Source: Casuarina equisetifolia (lineage: Eukaryota; Streptophyta; Magnoliopsida; Fagales; Casuarinaceae). From it: DNA of 64,000 bases. Where the stretch lies: assembly GCA_028551475.1 (NCBI GenBank), contig CM052358.1:6822501-6886500 (forward strand), read 5' to 3'. A model generated the notes under the pieces. That model did no database searches, was not told the DNA's origin, and saw only the letters and a program-made list of their open reading frames with translations. Both the position numbers and the translations under genes were made by a program. Shown here piece by piece: positions 1 through 12,963 of the stretch. The stretch's first letter is position 1. Every line of letters begins with the position of its first letter.

Positions 1-35
1 TTTATATCATGGACTTCTGGTGTCTGGTTTTGTAG

Positions 36-56
36 GCTTACAGAGTGACAAGATGA
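36..56 (+). CDS. Last exon of a tyrosyl-tRNA synthetase copy cut by the window edge
   Basis: After a T-rich intron end and a tag acceptor (31-35), bases 36-56 encode AYRVTR and a TGA stop. The same six-residue exon ends the TyrRS pseudogene at 38,665-38,685 and, as AYKVTR, the intact gene at 60,402-60,422. This is the C-terminal exon of a plant cytosolic TyrRS. The rest of the gene lies left of the window, so whether this copy is functional cannot be judged. Confidence in identity is high because the flank downstream is also shared with the other copies. Confidence 0.8.
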   Translation, partial: AYRVTR

Positions 57-1010
57 TGCGGAATAGAGCCTTGAATTTTTGCCCCTTTTCAAATTGGTAG
101 ATGAAATGTCTGATATGTGGCAACAGGGTTGCTAGCACTGCGGTCACTAAATCACTAATAACGACGTACTACGATTTTAGTCCAACTGTAAACACCAACA
201 TGTTTTAAATATTTGTGTTAAATTATGTTCCAGATGCAGTGAATAGGAGCCATGCAAATCGTTGAATTCAGAGCCGTGTGAACAATTTTGGTTCAGATGC
301 TAATGTGAAACACCTATTTCAATTGATTGGGTTTCAAAACCTCTGCGGAAACATGAGGGATATTTGAACAAATGTTGAGTTTTCCCTTTGAGAAATAGCT
401 CAATAGTGCTTCACTCTCTCTAATTTTGATAAGCCCTCTAGGCGTAATCAGCGTCCAGATCATCATGGTTCACAATGATTCATTGAATATTAGGTTTTGC
501 TTAGATCCTCCGAAGAGCTCTTTTTGAACTATTTTCTGAAATTTCATTTTTGAAAAGGGAACCACCAATTTTAATTTAATTTCATTACAAGATTCTGTTT
601 TAGCAATGTGAGATTATTTTACATTGACTTCAACATGTTTTTTAAATACAGTGATTCAATCCAAATCATCACTATGTAATCATTAGTTTCCCAGTGAAAA
701 CAATTAGGGTCAACATAATACTAAATTTTTTAGATATTCTACATAATTTTTTTGTAAAAATAAGTTTAAAATTTAATTTGACAGCTTATTTGAAAAATAG
801 ACTAGTTATTATATTTAAATTTCATTATAAGATTCTTTCTTAATAGTGTAAAACTATTTTAGATTAATTTTAACACATTTTTTATTGCAATGATTTGATT
901 TAGACTAGCATGTGATGTCACTTTATATCTAAAGTCTGGACTTATATATGTTAAGTACTATACTTTAATACTATATTACAATGCCTAATTTTTCTACAAG
1001 AATTAACACA
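57..1010. repeat. Downstream flank of TyrRS, segmental duplication (copy 1 of 3)
   Basis: This AT-rich, non-coding stretch matches 38,686-39,620 and 60,423-61,420 almost base for base, with small indels. In the other two copies it leads into the BORCS6-like gene. Here the homology stops near 1,010 in an A-run and that gene is missing. Two diverged copies of one segment (about 575-690 and 815-925, both starting near a TTTCATTA(C/T)AAGATTCT motif) lie inside it. Confidence 0.8.
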
Positions 1011-1039
1011 CAAAAAAAAATGAAAAAACTGTTATTTCT

Positions 1040-1290
1040 AAGCAGAGTTAATTTTCAAGTACTTTCATGCTCTGTTTGGAGAGGAATAGAAAGGTACAAA
1101 TAGAAACGAAAGAAAAATTTTAAGCCATTATATTCTACTTGTGGGATCTTGAATGAAATGGAAAGGTATAATCTTCTATTTTTTGTTCTAACCTGTGCAC
1201 ATATTGCTCTTTTAGCATGTTGTAGAGAGAAAAACAAGCAAGGATAAACTCACTCTCTTGATATTTTTCATCAAGATTTATTTATCGTCT
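1040..1290. repeat. Duplicated non-coding block matching 54,205-54,465
   Basis: Starting at the TTTCTAAGCAGAGTTAATTT motif, about 250 bases match 54,205-54,465 with a few changes. It marks a rearrangement junction: the BORCS6-like gene that follows the shared flank at 39.6 kb is replaced here by this block. No coding potential was seen. Confidence 0.7.
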
Positions 1291-3550
1291 ACATCAAATG
1301 TTAATTTAATCTTTTAAAATTGAAATTGGCTTTGCTAGTTCTAGAGAGTGTGTCAATGGTTGGAAAATATTCTAAGCTTAATAAATAGAACAAAGTTGTT
1401 TTCACATTTGAATTCGAAAGTCCGAAAGTTTAGAACAGAGAAAAATGTGAGAAGCTGGTAGAGAAAAAAATGGATAGAATATTTTTATCATTTATGTTGT
1501 TTTTATAAATCTTAAGATAGAGTTCCACTGATGTAAAATTAACATTTAAAATTTTGTTTCTAGCCATTTTAATTATCAGTAGACATTTGTTTGGGTTTCA
1601 ACATGTCAATGTACTTTGAATATTATTTTTTCAATGATCACTTACCTATTCATCTATATTACGTTATCATCATTCTTTGTTGTTCATGGTCAGCTTAAGA
1701 TTTTCTTTTTCTTTCAGCAGTAGAAACAATGCTCACTGTCAAAAAGTTCTCGGCTATATTCACCTTTATTTTGAAATTGTTCGAAAAGTTTGGATTGAGT
1801 CTCCTTAGCAACGTAATACATTCAAACAATGATATTGAATCTTTCTTAGAATACTGCCCTATATGTTGTTTATGTCTAATAAGCATATTTGATAGTGGAT
1901 AGACAAAGGCATAGACAGGTCCCTCATTTCTATTCCTACCTCATTAGTATCTCAGTGTGGACCTACTTGCCTTGCTTGTGGACCAATTAGAGAGCTGAAA
2001 TTCATTCCATTTGTATTGCAATATGTTCATAAGCCTATGTTTTCAACTAGTCGCTCATAATATTTGTTTTGGCAAGTAATAGGTAATTTATTGAAGAATA
2101 GAATAAACAAGAATGAACAGGACATACCACACTAGTTGATGTTGATTCATATTAACACAAATTTACATTGAGGTATAATATGTGCTTTAATTACTTTTTC
2201 ACCTTTTGATCTTCTTTGCTTCCCAATTTCATTTGAGATTATTCTTCACAATCTCTCCAAAAAGAGAGAGAGAGAGAGAGAAAGAAAAAGAGCAATGTAT
2301 TTTTGGAAAAAGTGAATGTGCCACCTCTTTAACATCATATGAGAAGATTCTCATTTGTCATTTATGTGGACCAACTTGCTCCAGAAGTGATACTTTCTGC
2401 TCATGCATTGTGTTTCAACTTCTTTTTTTTTTTCCCCCTACTCGTTACAGCTTCCTCCCGTTTCTCCTTAGGAAGTGTTGTCTAGAGCTCTCATGCTGCC
2501 GACTATTGAAGTGAGTGATCCTTGATCCTTTTCCTCATTATCGATTCTTAATAAGCTCCAGATTCTTGTCTGATGGTATGGGCTTGAAATGGGTTTAATC
2601 AGTGTTGAAAGTAGTTTCTTCTTGTATCTTTCTTATATTTTCATTTTGGTTTAGTTTCGTATAAATTTTGCTTAACTTTATTACAATTCGATGCATTTTT
2701 CTTGACCTTTTTTTGTTGCACACTTGATTCAAAAGTGTCTTGAATTTCTGTTTAGTTATCAATAAAAAGCATCGAAAGAAAGAAAAGAAAAAGAAATTGA
2801 CCATCCAAGCAATCTCCTCACTTCTTTTATCCAAAAAACTCTTTCAATCTACTTTATTTTGTAGCTCGAGCATTTTTTTGGGAAGAATAATTTAGTATGA
2901 AGTTATTTACCATTATGCTTGGAAGATAACAATGGGAAAAGTAATAGAGGGGTGCCAAAAATGAATATGTTGCTTTCTTTTCTTATAAAAATCATGAACA
3001 AATAATTTGTTAATGTTTGAAGCAATTGTTTCTGGCCAAATTTCATGGTTCACATACTCCTAAAATCATGAACAACTACTCTGTAATAGTAGGGACATAG
3101 TTTACATCCCACAGTGACAAATTTCATGGTTCACATCCCACAGTGTCCAGGGCTATTTGATATGCTAATTAATAGTAGGGACATAGTTTGAAATTCTTAA
3201 TATTGTTTTGGCTACGTTGTACATCACACACATTATTGTCTTTCTCAACCAGAAAAGGATGGTGGGAGCTAATACGTCTAGTGGTAATGAGGCCATAAAG
3301 TTAACCTTCTTGGGTTTAATCAGTACGACTACCAACTGTAAGACAGTAAATAGTTTCTACAACCAATGTTGCAACCACTATTTTCAATGTACCAACCAAG
3401 TTTAAAAGGCTTTTGTGTCACTTTAAATGATTCTCTTAATTAGTAATATAAAATTTTCTTCATTTTGAATAATTTCTCTACATCCGCAAAAAGTTGCAAA
3501 TCAAATAGCTTTTCGTCCAACTTTCAAGGTGTTTGACAAAAGAAAATAGT
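1291..3550. other. Intergenic stretch without a recognised gene
   Basis: AT-rich sequence with no exon or domain recognised on either strand. It holds a short (GA)n run near 2,263-2,281. A 30-base stretch near 2,918-2,948 (CTTGGAAGATAACAATGGG) recurs twice at 53.55 and 53.85 kb. Around 3,035-3,195 a phrase with CAAATTTCATGGTTCACAT and ATAGTAGGGACATAGTTT is locally duplicated. Short ORFs here have no family signature and are probably chance. Confidence 0.5.
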
Positions 3551-4204
3551 GTTTCTCTTGATTAGTTTCTGTACTAGATAAGATATAATTGTTATTGAAA
3601 AACTTATAAAATAGAAAATTGAAAAAGAGTTGAAAGTGCGAACTCAACAAATATTCAATTGAAATTTCATTATAAAAACATGCATTAATTGATTTGCTAT
3701 TGAGCTTCCTTCTTTCTTTAAAGCTAACTTATAAACAAATTTTATTTAATCTTGTATTTATAAATCTAATATTCTCTTATTCTCTACTTACATGGAACCC
3801 TTAACAAAATCCTTTGTCACGTATTAGACCCTCATTTTGGTTGTGTTTTGTATTATTAGGTAGAATAGGCTGTAATAGACTTATAGTCAAGAATTGATAT
3901 TAATTCGTTTTTATTCAAACAAAATTTTGATTACCCTTAAGAGACTCTCAAACAGTAATATTGTTTCTAATTCGGTAGTGAGCAAATATTATCCGCGTAT
4001 GAATGTAAAAAAATAAAAAAAATAAAAAAAAATAAAAAAAGAAAAAAAAGTAGCATTGTTTAGTGTAAAAATACGTCATTTTAACGCGAGATGAAAACTA
4101 CAATGCCGTTTTACATCGGGGGCCGTACAACATGTCGTTGATTCATTAGCCTGGAAAGTTTTGCTCTGATTATTTACTGGTTTTACATTTTAACGTCGCT
4201 CCGC

Positions 4205-4337
4205 GAATCCGAACCGAACACGAAATTAGTAAAACCCTGAAACTCTAAAACCCTAGTCTTTCGAGACCCGCCAGAGCTCAATCCCAAACCTTCAAATTGT
4301 CTTTCCTCGCGCACAGGCACATAATTGGAGAGTATCA
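4205..4337 (+). promoter_or_regulatory. NLE 5' region with telo-box (copy 1)
   Basis: Just upstream of the NLE ATG there are two AAACCCT-type motifs (about 4,231 and 4,248, the second reading AAAACCCTAG). The telo-box AAACCCTA is an established promoter element of plant translation and ribosome-biogenesis genes, which fits the Notchless role in 60S assembly. The identical region precedes copy 2 (44,050-44,159). The transcription start is not visible directly. Confidence 0.5.
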
Positions 4338-7300
4338 ATGGAGGTGGAAGAGGGGCAGAGAGGAACGACGGCGAGCAACAAAGTGATGTGCCTTTTGACT
4401 GACCCGGAGGGAACGCCGCTGGGAGCTGCCATGTACCTTCCCCAAGACGCTGGGCCGCAGGAGCTCCAGCAAGTGGTCAATAAGCTTCTCAAGAATGTAA
4501 GATTTCTTCCTCGCCCTTTCTGAGCAACAAACAGAGCACAGATTTGAAAAAAAGAAAAGAAAAGAAAGGAAAGGAGCGAAGTGATCTGTTAGATGGTTGA
4601 GAATTTTAGAATAAGAATAAAAATAGAACTTTTAAAATGTTGTGTTTATTTTGTTAAGTTTCAAGAGAAGTATTAGAATGAAAAAAAAGAAAACTTCAGA
4701 CTTGGGCAATTATTTTTCGAGAAAATTTCCTTTTTCCCGGCAAATCGTTTGCTTTTCCAGACTCCTTGCTAACTAGTAAAATGTTGTAGTTTTTTTATTT
4801 TGAAAATACCGTAGAATTGTGTGACCCACTTTTGCTGCATCATTATCTCCTATTTGATTATCTTCGTACTCTATTGGTGGCTGTTTCCTTTGGAATTTTT
4901 TGGCACCCATGGGGACAATCATATGGTAGTATTAATTTTGATCAGTTGATTAGTATTGGCCTTAGCTCATGGAAGAAGCTAGTGGGTTACGTTAGTGCTT
5001 AGATGTATTTAATAGCAGTAGAACTCTATATCTTATTTCAGGAGGAGAAGTTGCCGTACTCATCAGGAGCTTCTTGTGTCACTTGGCTCTTATTTAGAGA
5101 AGAATAAAGGTTGGTTGAATGGAGATTATAGTTGAAGTTTGCTGTTTTGGCTTTTGCGAAATTTTTTTAACCATTCAAGTTTTTCCTTTTCTGAATGAGG
5201 TATTTAGAAACTTTCTTATAAGGTTTGCTTCAGGTTTTCTATTCAATAATCATTTTGCATGGACAATTTGCAGTCTCTATGGAGAAGGTACTCTCCATTG
5301 TTTATCAACCACAAGCTGTTTTCGGAATTCGTCCAGTTTAATCGTTGTTCAGCTACAATTGATGGTATGAGTTTTTGCGTTTCATGTGCTTTGATTAATT
5401 TTAAAGGAATGATGCAAAGTTGAGGTCCTCTCCCTCTCTCTCACATTTAAATCCAACTAATTGATCTTTTCGAAACATCTCCAATGGCGTTTGTTGCCCT
5501 GATCTCAATTCTGGCTTGTGATTTGAGCTAGTGGTGTCTGACTGTGTGTGGTCAGCCTTTCTTTGGCTTGCATTGTAAGCTCGTATCATTTAAATTTTTT
5601 GGTTAAATCTGCGTCGGTGCAGGTCACACAGAAGCTGTACTTTCAGTTGCCTTCAGTCCTGATGGGAGACAAGTGGCAAGTGGTTCCGGTGATACAACAG
5701 TTCGATTTTGGGACCTTAACACCCAGACACCTCTATTCACCTGTTCAGGTTTGGAATCTGAGACTTGTACCAATTCTTAGACAATAAACATAATAGTTAC
5801 GTCCAAACAGCTGAAAGGAATATGAGATTAAGTGGAAAGAGAAAATAGAATAAACTGAATCTTAACTTATATAGCTTGCTGTAGCTTTGCATATCGTATG
5901 TCAAATATACATAACAATTGTTTTTGGTTGAATATTGTGGTCTCCGAGAGTATGTTACACAACTGTTTTGAAATTCAAATAATATGTCTCTTAAATCTCG
6001 AAATTTTACCATTGCACTCTTATTGGATTTTTATGCTCACCGTTGAATGCTGTGCAGGTTGTTTGATAAATTTCTTTGATTTACTGTCTTTTCTACACTA
6101 TATCACGGGGGATTTTGAGTTTAAGTAATTTCTACTAGATGGGAATCCTCTTTGTCCTTCTATGTGTTGTATTAATACTGAACCTTTTCTCTTTTCCTTA
6201 TATCTAGGACACAAAAATTGGGTTCTTTGTATTGCATGGTCACCAGATGGTAAGCATCTTGTGAGTGGGAGCAAGGCTGGAGAACTTCAATGCTGGGACC
6301 CTCAGATAGGGAAGCCATCAGGCAGTGCACTTGTTGTAAGATGTTTGCTTGAAGTGTTTTATTCACAGTGGATGGATAATTGTAAAACCAATTTTCTTCT
6401 AATCAAATGAAAAGCAAGCTCTTGTACATTGAAGTTTTAGATTCTCGTGTAGCATTTCAGTTAAATGTTAAACCCCGAAGATTATTCCCCTTTTGGACTG
6501 TGCTTGCTTCATACGTGCTTTTGGAATTAAAAGGAATCACAAGAACACATCAAAAAGAGGAGGAGAGAAGGGAGGGGGGGGGGGGGGGCAAGGGAAACCA
6601 ACCATGAAAAGAGTAGAAGTATAAACAACAAATGATGCACCTTCCCTTTTTGCTCTTTTTATGGTTCCATGTTCTTTAATATGTGCCTTTTAGTAGTCTA
6701 TTATGCTGTAATGAACAATTTGATATGATCTGTTGAATATGAACTTTAATTTTGGCATAAAATACCTTGGAGTTTATTCAAGAGGTTTTCTAATTGTTGA
6801 ACTGTTCTCTTGAAGCCATCATTATCTAGCCATTCGTTTTCTTCTAACAGACCTTGAAGCATCAAACTCTGCTACTTGTTGAGTAGATATTTAATCATCT
6901 CTTCAATTGCTCAGACATTGGCAACACTAGGATTGAGATCAACTGGCTGTGTAGTTGGCTGGCTATTGTTTCCTCAGTCAGCCATAATCACACAAATCTA
7001 CTTAATCAATACCACTAGTACTTGGCGATCCTGTGGTCCATGGCTCGGAAAGATGGATGGAGTTGTTGGGACCAGAAAAAGGGGGAAGTAGGAAAAGATG
7101 AAAAGACATGAACCTAAGGTTGGGAAATTAAGAATAATTTAGCGATAGATTTATTCAATCAGAAGAAGATGCTCATTCTAGGAATAATTAATTGAAGATG
7201 ATTCATAACTGAGTGATATGCTATGTTCCTAGTTTTTGTACTTCCAAAAGCATTCAGGTGAAGTCTATGAAGACATGTGGAGTGATATAACTACTTATTC

Positions 7301-10300
7301 ACTCTTGACATAAAGGTTTGCACACACAGACGACTAATTAGCTTGACTATCTGCAAAACAAGGCCAATAAGCTGCAGAAAGGAAGATAGTTGTCTTAGAT
7401 CTTTTGCTTAAAATTTTTGGTTCACCATGTTAATTTTGTTTGTTGCAGAAGGCAATCAATGAAGCTTATGGCACAATTTGTTCCTTTTTTTGGTTTAAAT
7501 AGCTGGCTCACCAATACATTCTCTAGGTTTTAACCTTTGGAATCTGCTGTGCCCCACACAAGAAATGGATTACTGGTATCTCTTGGGAACCAGTCCACCT
7601 AAACACTCCGTGCTGTCGGTTTGTGAGTGCTAGTAAAGATGGTGACGCTCGCATATGGGATGTCTCACTTAGGAAATGCATTATTTGTCTCAGTGGCCAC
7701 ACACTTGCAGTAACTTGTGTGAAATGGGGTGGTGATGGAGTTATTTATACAGGGTACAGATTTTCCTCAAGCTGAAGTTTTTCCTTAAGCTTTATAGTTC
7801 TATGTAATATTATTAGCATAGCTTGTAATTAAATACCTCTTTTTAGGTTGACCGGTGATAGCATAATTTACTTAAAGACATACCTGGGGAATTATTTTTC
7901 CTATTCTAACTATAAATTATTTTGTTTTGTTTAATGACCTTAATTTATACATAAGTGCCTCCATCTTTTCAACCTTGATACAACATGGCTGCTTTGCATT
8001 TAATTCGTTGGTGTTTTTCTCTGTCTTTCTTTCTCTTTGAATATTGGGGAGCAACTCTACTGTTACTGTTTATTGAAAGAACAGAGAATCACTTTGGTAG
8101 GTGATTCACATTACCCAAGTCTACCTGTGAGTCTTTAGTGGATTTGTCATTGCACAATCGAAATCATAATGTCGATGAATAATTAATATTATGGTTATAA
8201 CCTTTGTGCTTCATTCCTTCTTTTTGTTTCTTTGTTTCTTTTGTGGTAAGTTACCACTGTAGTTTACAAATCGAATGAAATCCCAAGGCCGTAGGATGTG
8301 TTATTTACTGAAATTTACACCTATTCAGTGTGTCAGTCATTGATCTGTGTTCCATAAATTTTATTTTGATTGTTAAGTTGCATTGTTTACTTCTTGTCGG
8401 TTGAAGTAGAAATTAAGTAAAGAGTTAGATTTTGCTTCATAACTTCAGGAGAGATGATGTGGGAAAAACAATGATCTACAAGCGCACTGCTAAGATCCTA
8501 GCTAATATGATTAAGCCAAGCTTCCTAAAGTTACAGAATTGGACGATGGAGATGAGATGTTTTGATTGTTTTAAAAAAATTTACTAAAAACCACTTATAA
8601 AGACCCATGAAGCTATCTTTTGATTGAGCATAAGGGATTTAAACTTCTGTGGAGTATTCAAAAAATCCAATGGTAAAGATGATTGCATTTCATTCAACAA
8701 GCTTAGACTTTGCTGGCTTGTATTTTTGCCTACGTATGAAATTCATTGTCTACTTATAGAGAATGTTACCAGAATCAAGCATTATTAAGCTTGGCCACCA
8801 TAGTCTATTCTGGATTTATAATAACATCCTCATCTCAACCATTGCAGCTCTCAGGATTGTACAATCAAAGTTTGGGAAACTACGCAAGGGAAGTTGATTA
8901 GGGAATTGAAAGTGACTAGATAATTCTTTAAGGGTCATGATTTCCTCTAGTTCTTTTCCTTCTTCCTTTGGTTGTATCAAATGCTAGTTGCTTATGTCAA
9001 TTTTCTTATTGCACAGCTATTTTCCTTTCCTTCCAACCCTCTCTAGTTACTAATCTAATGCAATTGTATCCTTCAGAGACTGTAGAAGCTCTGAATGCAG
9101 TTTAAGAAAATGAAAGCAATTTGTTACTTTTGATGATGCCCTCCTCACAACTCTCCCTCCATTTGGTTGGCGGAGAAGAAACAAAATGATTGCTTTTTGT
9201 GGAACTGCTGTGTTATAACTACATGCTTTTGTAATTGATTTTCTTAAAATCTAAATGTTGCTTTTTAGATTGTTTTCAAATACTCAAAAGATTTACTCAA
9301 CTTTAATATTTGTCTAAAATGATAATTTTAGTGGGCAAAAACTGTTTGGCCTTCCTAATACCATTAATCTCCCTAATTTTAGATTGTTACACTAGGATAC
9401 GTAATTGTATCCTTCTATGACTTTAAATTGTATACTTGTCAAAAAAAAAAAAAAGGGTTCTTCTTACACATATTCCGTTACGTGCTAAGAAATACCTGAC
9501 ATTCAGTTTCAATTTAGTGATGATTCCATTATCTCTTTGATATTTGTGATCTCTATTAAATTTTAGATAACTATTCTAATTGTTCTGTTGCAGCATTTCC
9601 TTTGCTTTCTTGGATTATTGGGGAAAATAAGGTCATAAAATTTCTTTAATTATGATGTTTGTTCTGAGCCTACTAACTCACCTAAATTATACTGTATATT
9701 TTTGAGATTATTGTTCAACTGTTCTCGTTATCTGTTATAGTTATCATTTATACTGCTAGTAGTCCTACTTGTGGAATCATGATCTTGAAATCCAATTATT
9801 GATACCATTCTTTATTTTGTCTATTTTGAACCTTTGTATTGACTTTCTGTTTATAAATACAATATTTCTCATATGGTCATGGGCATTGGGTTAACTCTCT
9901 TGCACTGAGTACTGAATATGCTCTTCGAATTGGAGCTTTTGACCATACTGGGAAGGAATATTCGTCTGCAGAGGAAATGAAAAAGGTAATTTTCATTTGT
10001 TGGCAGGTTTATTGTCATGCTATCCCATGCTCGTTCCTTTCTCTTACTTTAGATCTACAAAATTTTGTTGTTGTCACATGCAGTGCATTAATTCATGAAA
10101 TCTTTGATACTTCTGTCTCTATATAGTGTTTTAACTTTTATGTTTCACAGACATTATTCCTGTGACACTATCAACTTTATCTTGTCAAGTCAGCTATGAA
10201 AACACTGTTTGCTCCCCCCCTCCTCCTCCTCCTCCCCGATATAGATTCATTGCATGCGCAAGTGTAATGCTGTGTAGTACTTCTTTGCTATCATTACATT

Positions 10301-12261
10301 TCAAGCTACTAGAATGCTAGCTAATTAGATATTATGATTTCTCATGTTAAATGGACAATCTGGTGTCCTTGCATAGACAACATTTCAATGCTTTGTCGTC
10401 TGTTTTGATTGCTGGATGTTTTCCAGCATGTAGCATTCAGGTAGCTGTAATAATCTGATTTCAGGTGTTATTTATTTGTCTTCATGTTCTGCATTTTGGG
10501 TTAAAGTAACTGAATAGATGATAAAGCTGTGATCTAACAAGATTTAATTAATTCTCTTCACTGTTCTTTCTTAATTTCTTTTGTTAGAACTAAGTTTTGC
10601 TACTGCGAGTCAAACAGAGATGTTGAGTTTGGACGCCAATTATTAATAAATCTTAGGCTTTTCGTCCATTGGTGGAAAGGGCACAGTGAGACCCCCACCC
10701 CCCCCCAAAAAAAAAGAAAAAAAAAGAAAGGAAGGAATGTAGTGAATTAGAGTTATAACTATTTTGTGCAATGATTTGCATTTTACCTTTCAGAGCCTTG
10801 AGGAATCATTCCCTTAAGGGCTCTTCTCATTTTCATGGAAGTTGTGCAGCATTCATATCACGTGTATTTTCTTTTTGATCACTTCTTTCCTTCTCTCTCT
10901 TGTATTTTTAGAATTAGTATTGACCTTTTAATTTTGATGGGTGTCTTGAGATGATCATGTTATTTCAAGTTTCCATTTGGATGCTGGGTTGCTTGCAACC
11001 AAGGATCTTTTGTCATGTTAGACTTGGACTTAATGCACAAATTCTTTCTTCTTTGCTCTACCTTCCTTCTAGTGGAACTAATTATTTCTGTTGTGCATTG
11101 TAGGTTGCTTTGGAAAGATATAATAATATGAAAGGCAATGCCCCTGAAAGATTGGTTTTGGGATCTGATGATTTTACCATGTTCCTTTGGGAACCATTTG
11201 TCAACAAACACCCCAAAACTCGAATGACAGGTCATCGGCGGGTACAGATATTTCCCGTTGCAGTTCTTCGTCTTTGATTGCTGTTGAAATTGTTCATCGT
11301 TCTTTGTTATGGAGTTGACATTACTTTGTTTCCCTAGCTTGTTGTCTTTTGCACCTGAGAGCTGTTTACTTGGAGATGTGGGGTGTTGTTCTTTGGCATC
11401 GAAGATTTTCTACTTGTTCTTCTTCCTGACTGATAAGAGCATACAAATTTTTTTACTAAACTAGAAATATAATCATTCACAACGGGCATCAAGTCTTATC
11501 CCTGTTACTGGAGGATGCTTGAGAAACCCTTTGGAACACCCCTACTTGATTAGAGATGAAAACAAAGATGCTTCAGTTTTAAACTCCCTTGGCCTTTCCT
11601 GCTGCTTCTTGTCTCTGAAAAGCACGTCATCCTGCTCTTTGAATCTGAAATTATGAGCACCAACTGGCAGCACAAGTTTTGCAATTTTCTTTGGCAGAAA
11701 AATTTCAACTCCCTTTTGTTTTTCCTTGTGCAACTGGACTATTAATATTGTCCAACCATCCATGACTAATAGTTTTGAATCCTAGAGTATAATACCTTTT
11801 TTTTTTCTTTATTTATTTTTAAATAATTGTAAGTTGTCTCATGTGACTTAGTTGTTGCTAGATCTGCTATTATAAATTTTGGCATCTTTGAATTTTTATT
11901 CTATATAAAGATGGTTAACATATACAATTCCATGGATCTTGTTCTTCAAGCATAAAGTTGAAGAACTATACTTTTTGCTTTCTGACAGCTTGTAAATCAT
12001 GTTTGTTTTTCGCCTGATGGGCAATGGGTTGCGAGTGCCTCATTTGATAAATCTGTGAAGTTGTGGAATGGTGCTACGGGGAAGTTCATTGCTGCTTTTC
12101 GCGGCCATGTTGGGCCTGTTTATCAGATAAGGTTTGAGCTGTTTCTGTATGTATCTAAGAGTTCAGTTATCTTGGAGCTAATCTCTCTGTATTTGTTGCC
12201 ATGTAGCTGGTCTTCAGACAGTAGGCTTCTATTGAGTGGCAGCAAGGACTCCACACTAAAG
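4338..12261 (+). pseudogene. NLE: Notchless (NLE) WD40 protein, pseudogene copy 1, lacks the last two exons
   Basis: NLE is a nuclear WD40 protein that binds the AAA ATPase Midasin during 60S ribosome maturation. Eleven exons are recognisable: 4,338-4,496 (NLE domain, MCLLTDPEGTPLG), 5,042-5,109, 5,274-5,364, 5,623-5,748, 6,208-6,335, 7,556-7,753, 8,848-8,911, 9,875-9,985, 11,104-11,241, 11,989-12,131 and 12,207-12,261. WD40 blades read for example [13 protein letters not shown] and SGSKDSTLK. Lesions: about 14 bases lost in exon 2 after CCGTACTCAT (frameshift, shared with copy 2); one extra T in exon 3 giving a stop after RPV; exon 6 acceptor deleted (CCCCACACAAG instead of CCCCAGGGTCACAAG); exon 8 acceptor lost (ATATGGTCAT instead of GTAGGGTCAT). 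The two final exons, which encode the last blade, are replaced by copia sequence. It cannot encode NLE. Confidence 0.9.
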
Positions 12262-12269
12262 GTTTCTCA

Positions 12270-12560
12270 TGCTCTCCATTCAATCCCTTTTTGTTCCTAT
12301 TTCACCATGATAGCACAAAACGGTGGGTTCTACTTTATATAGATGACCTCATAATTACGAGTAGCTTAAGTCTTCATACTGATCTTTTCCATCACCAACT
12401 TGGTTTGATGTTCCTCGTGAAAGATTTGGCAAAGCTAGGTTTCTTTTCTGGACATCAAGTGAAGCATGATTCAAACGGTATTTCCTTGACACAAGAGCAC
12501 TATTTTTCTAACATATCACATAGGGTAGAAATGAAGCTTTTAAATCATTGCCTACCCTAA
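12270..12560 (+). mobile_element. Ty1/copia reverse-transcriptase fragment
   Basis: The reading frame around 12,291-12,560 contains LLYIDDLIITSS, the catalytic YxDD box of copia reverse transcriptase, followed by a VKDLAKLGFFSGHQVKH stretch that corresponds to the usual KDLG-x-L-x-x-FLGI-E region. Only about 90 residues of the RT remain. No LTR, integrase or RNase H was seen around it. It follows NLE exon 11 directly and marks the point where the duplicated block was broken. Not functional. Confidence 0.75.
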
Positions 12561-12963
12561 AGACTATGAAATCAACCCTTTGAACGATCTATTTTCTATC
12601 GAAGCACATTGGGGGCTCACCAATATGCCACATTAGCATTTTCAGACCTAAGTGAGTCAATAAATAAAGAGATACATATTTTAATGCGGCATATTTTAAT
12701 GCGGTTGTACGCATACATACGTCCTCTTTGAGCAAAATGGCAATACCTTCGGGGAAGACTTGTTTGGTAATTTCCACCCATCTTAAACTAAGTGCACCGG
12801 CCACAAAGCAATTATGATTGTTCCTTTGTCAAATTGATCATTAGGAAGGGATGGAATAAGGTCCAACGAACCTCCCGTTCAACAAGGACCCTCAAAAGAC
12901 GAAGAGCTTCTGCTGTTCGTTTTCTCAGACAAGTTCTGCGACGCATAAGCCTGGAAAACCCTG

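Larger units (their letters stand above)
3550..12263. repeat. Large segmental duplication carrying NLE, copy 1 (matches 43,446-51,727)
   Basis: From GTTTCTCTTGATTAGTTT at 3,551 to the end of NLE exon 11 the sequence is nearly identical, introns included, to 43,446-51,727. Main differences are a roughly 460-base segment at about 6,590-7,047 absent from copy 2, a SINE present only in copy 2, and scattered small changes. Retained introns show this is a DNA-level duplication, not a retrocopy. Homology ends abruptly at 12,263, inside what was intron 11. Confidence 0.9.

Noticed and set aside
4292..4492. Minus-strand ORF over NLE exon 1 (also 44,114-44,314)
   Set aside because: Shadow of the GC-richer first exon.
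10960..11235. Minus-strand 91-codon ORF
   Set aside because: It overlaps NLE exon 9 antisense and is a coding shadow.
11542..11763. Minus-strand 73-codon ORF in NLE intron 9, also open in copy 2 (51,006-51,227)
   Set aside because: Openness in both copies follows from near-identity of the duplication; the amino-acid changes are not conservative and no family was recognised.
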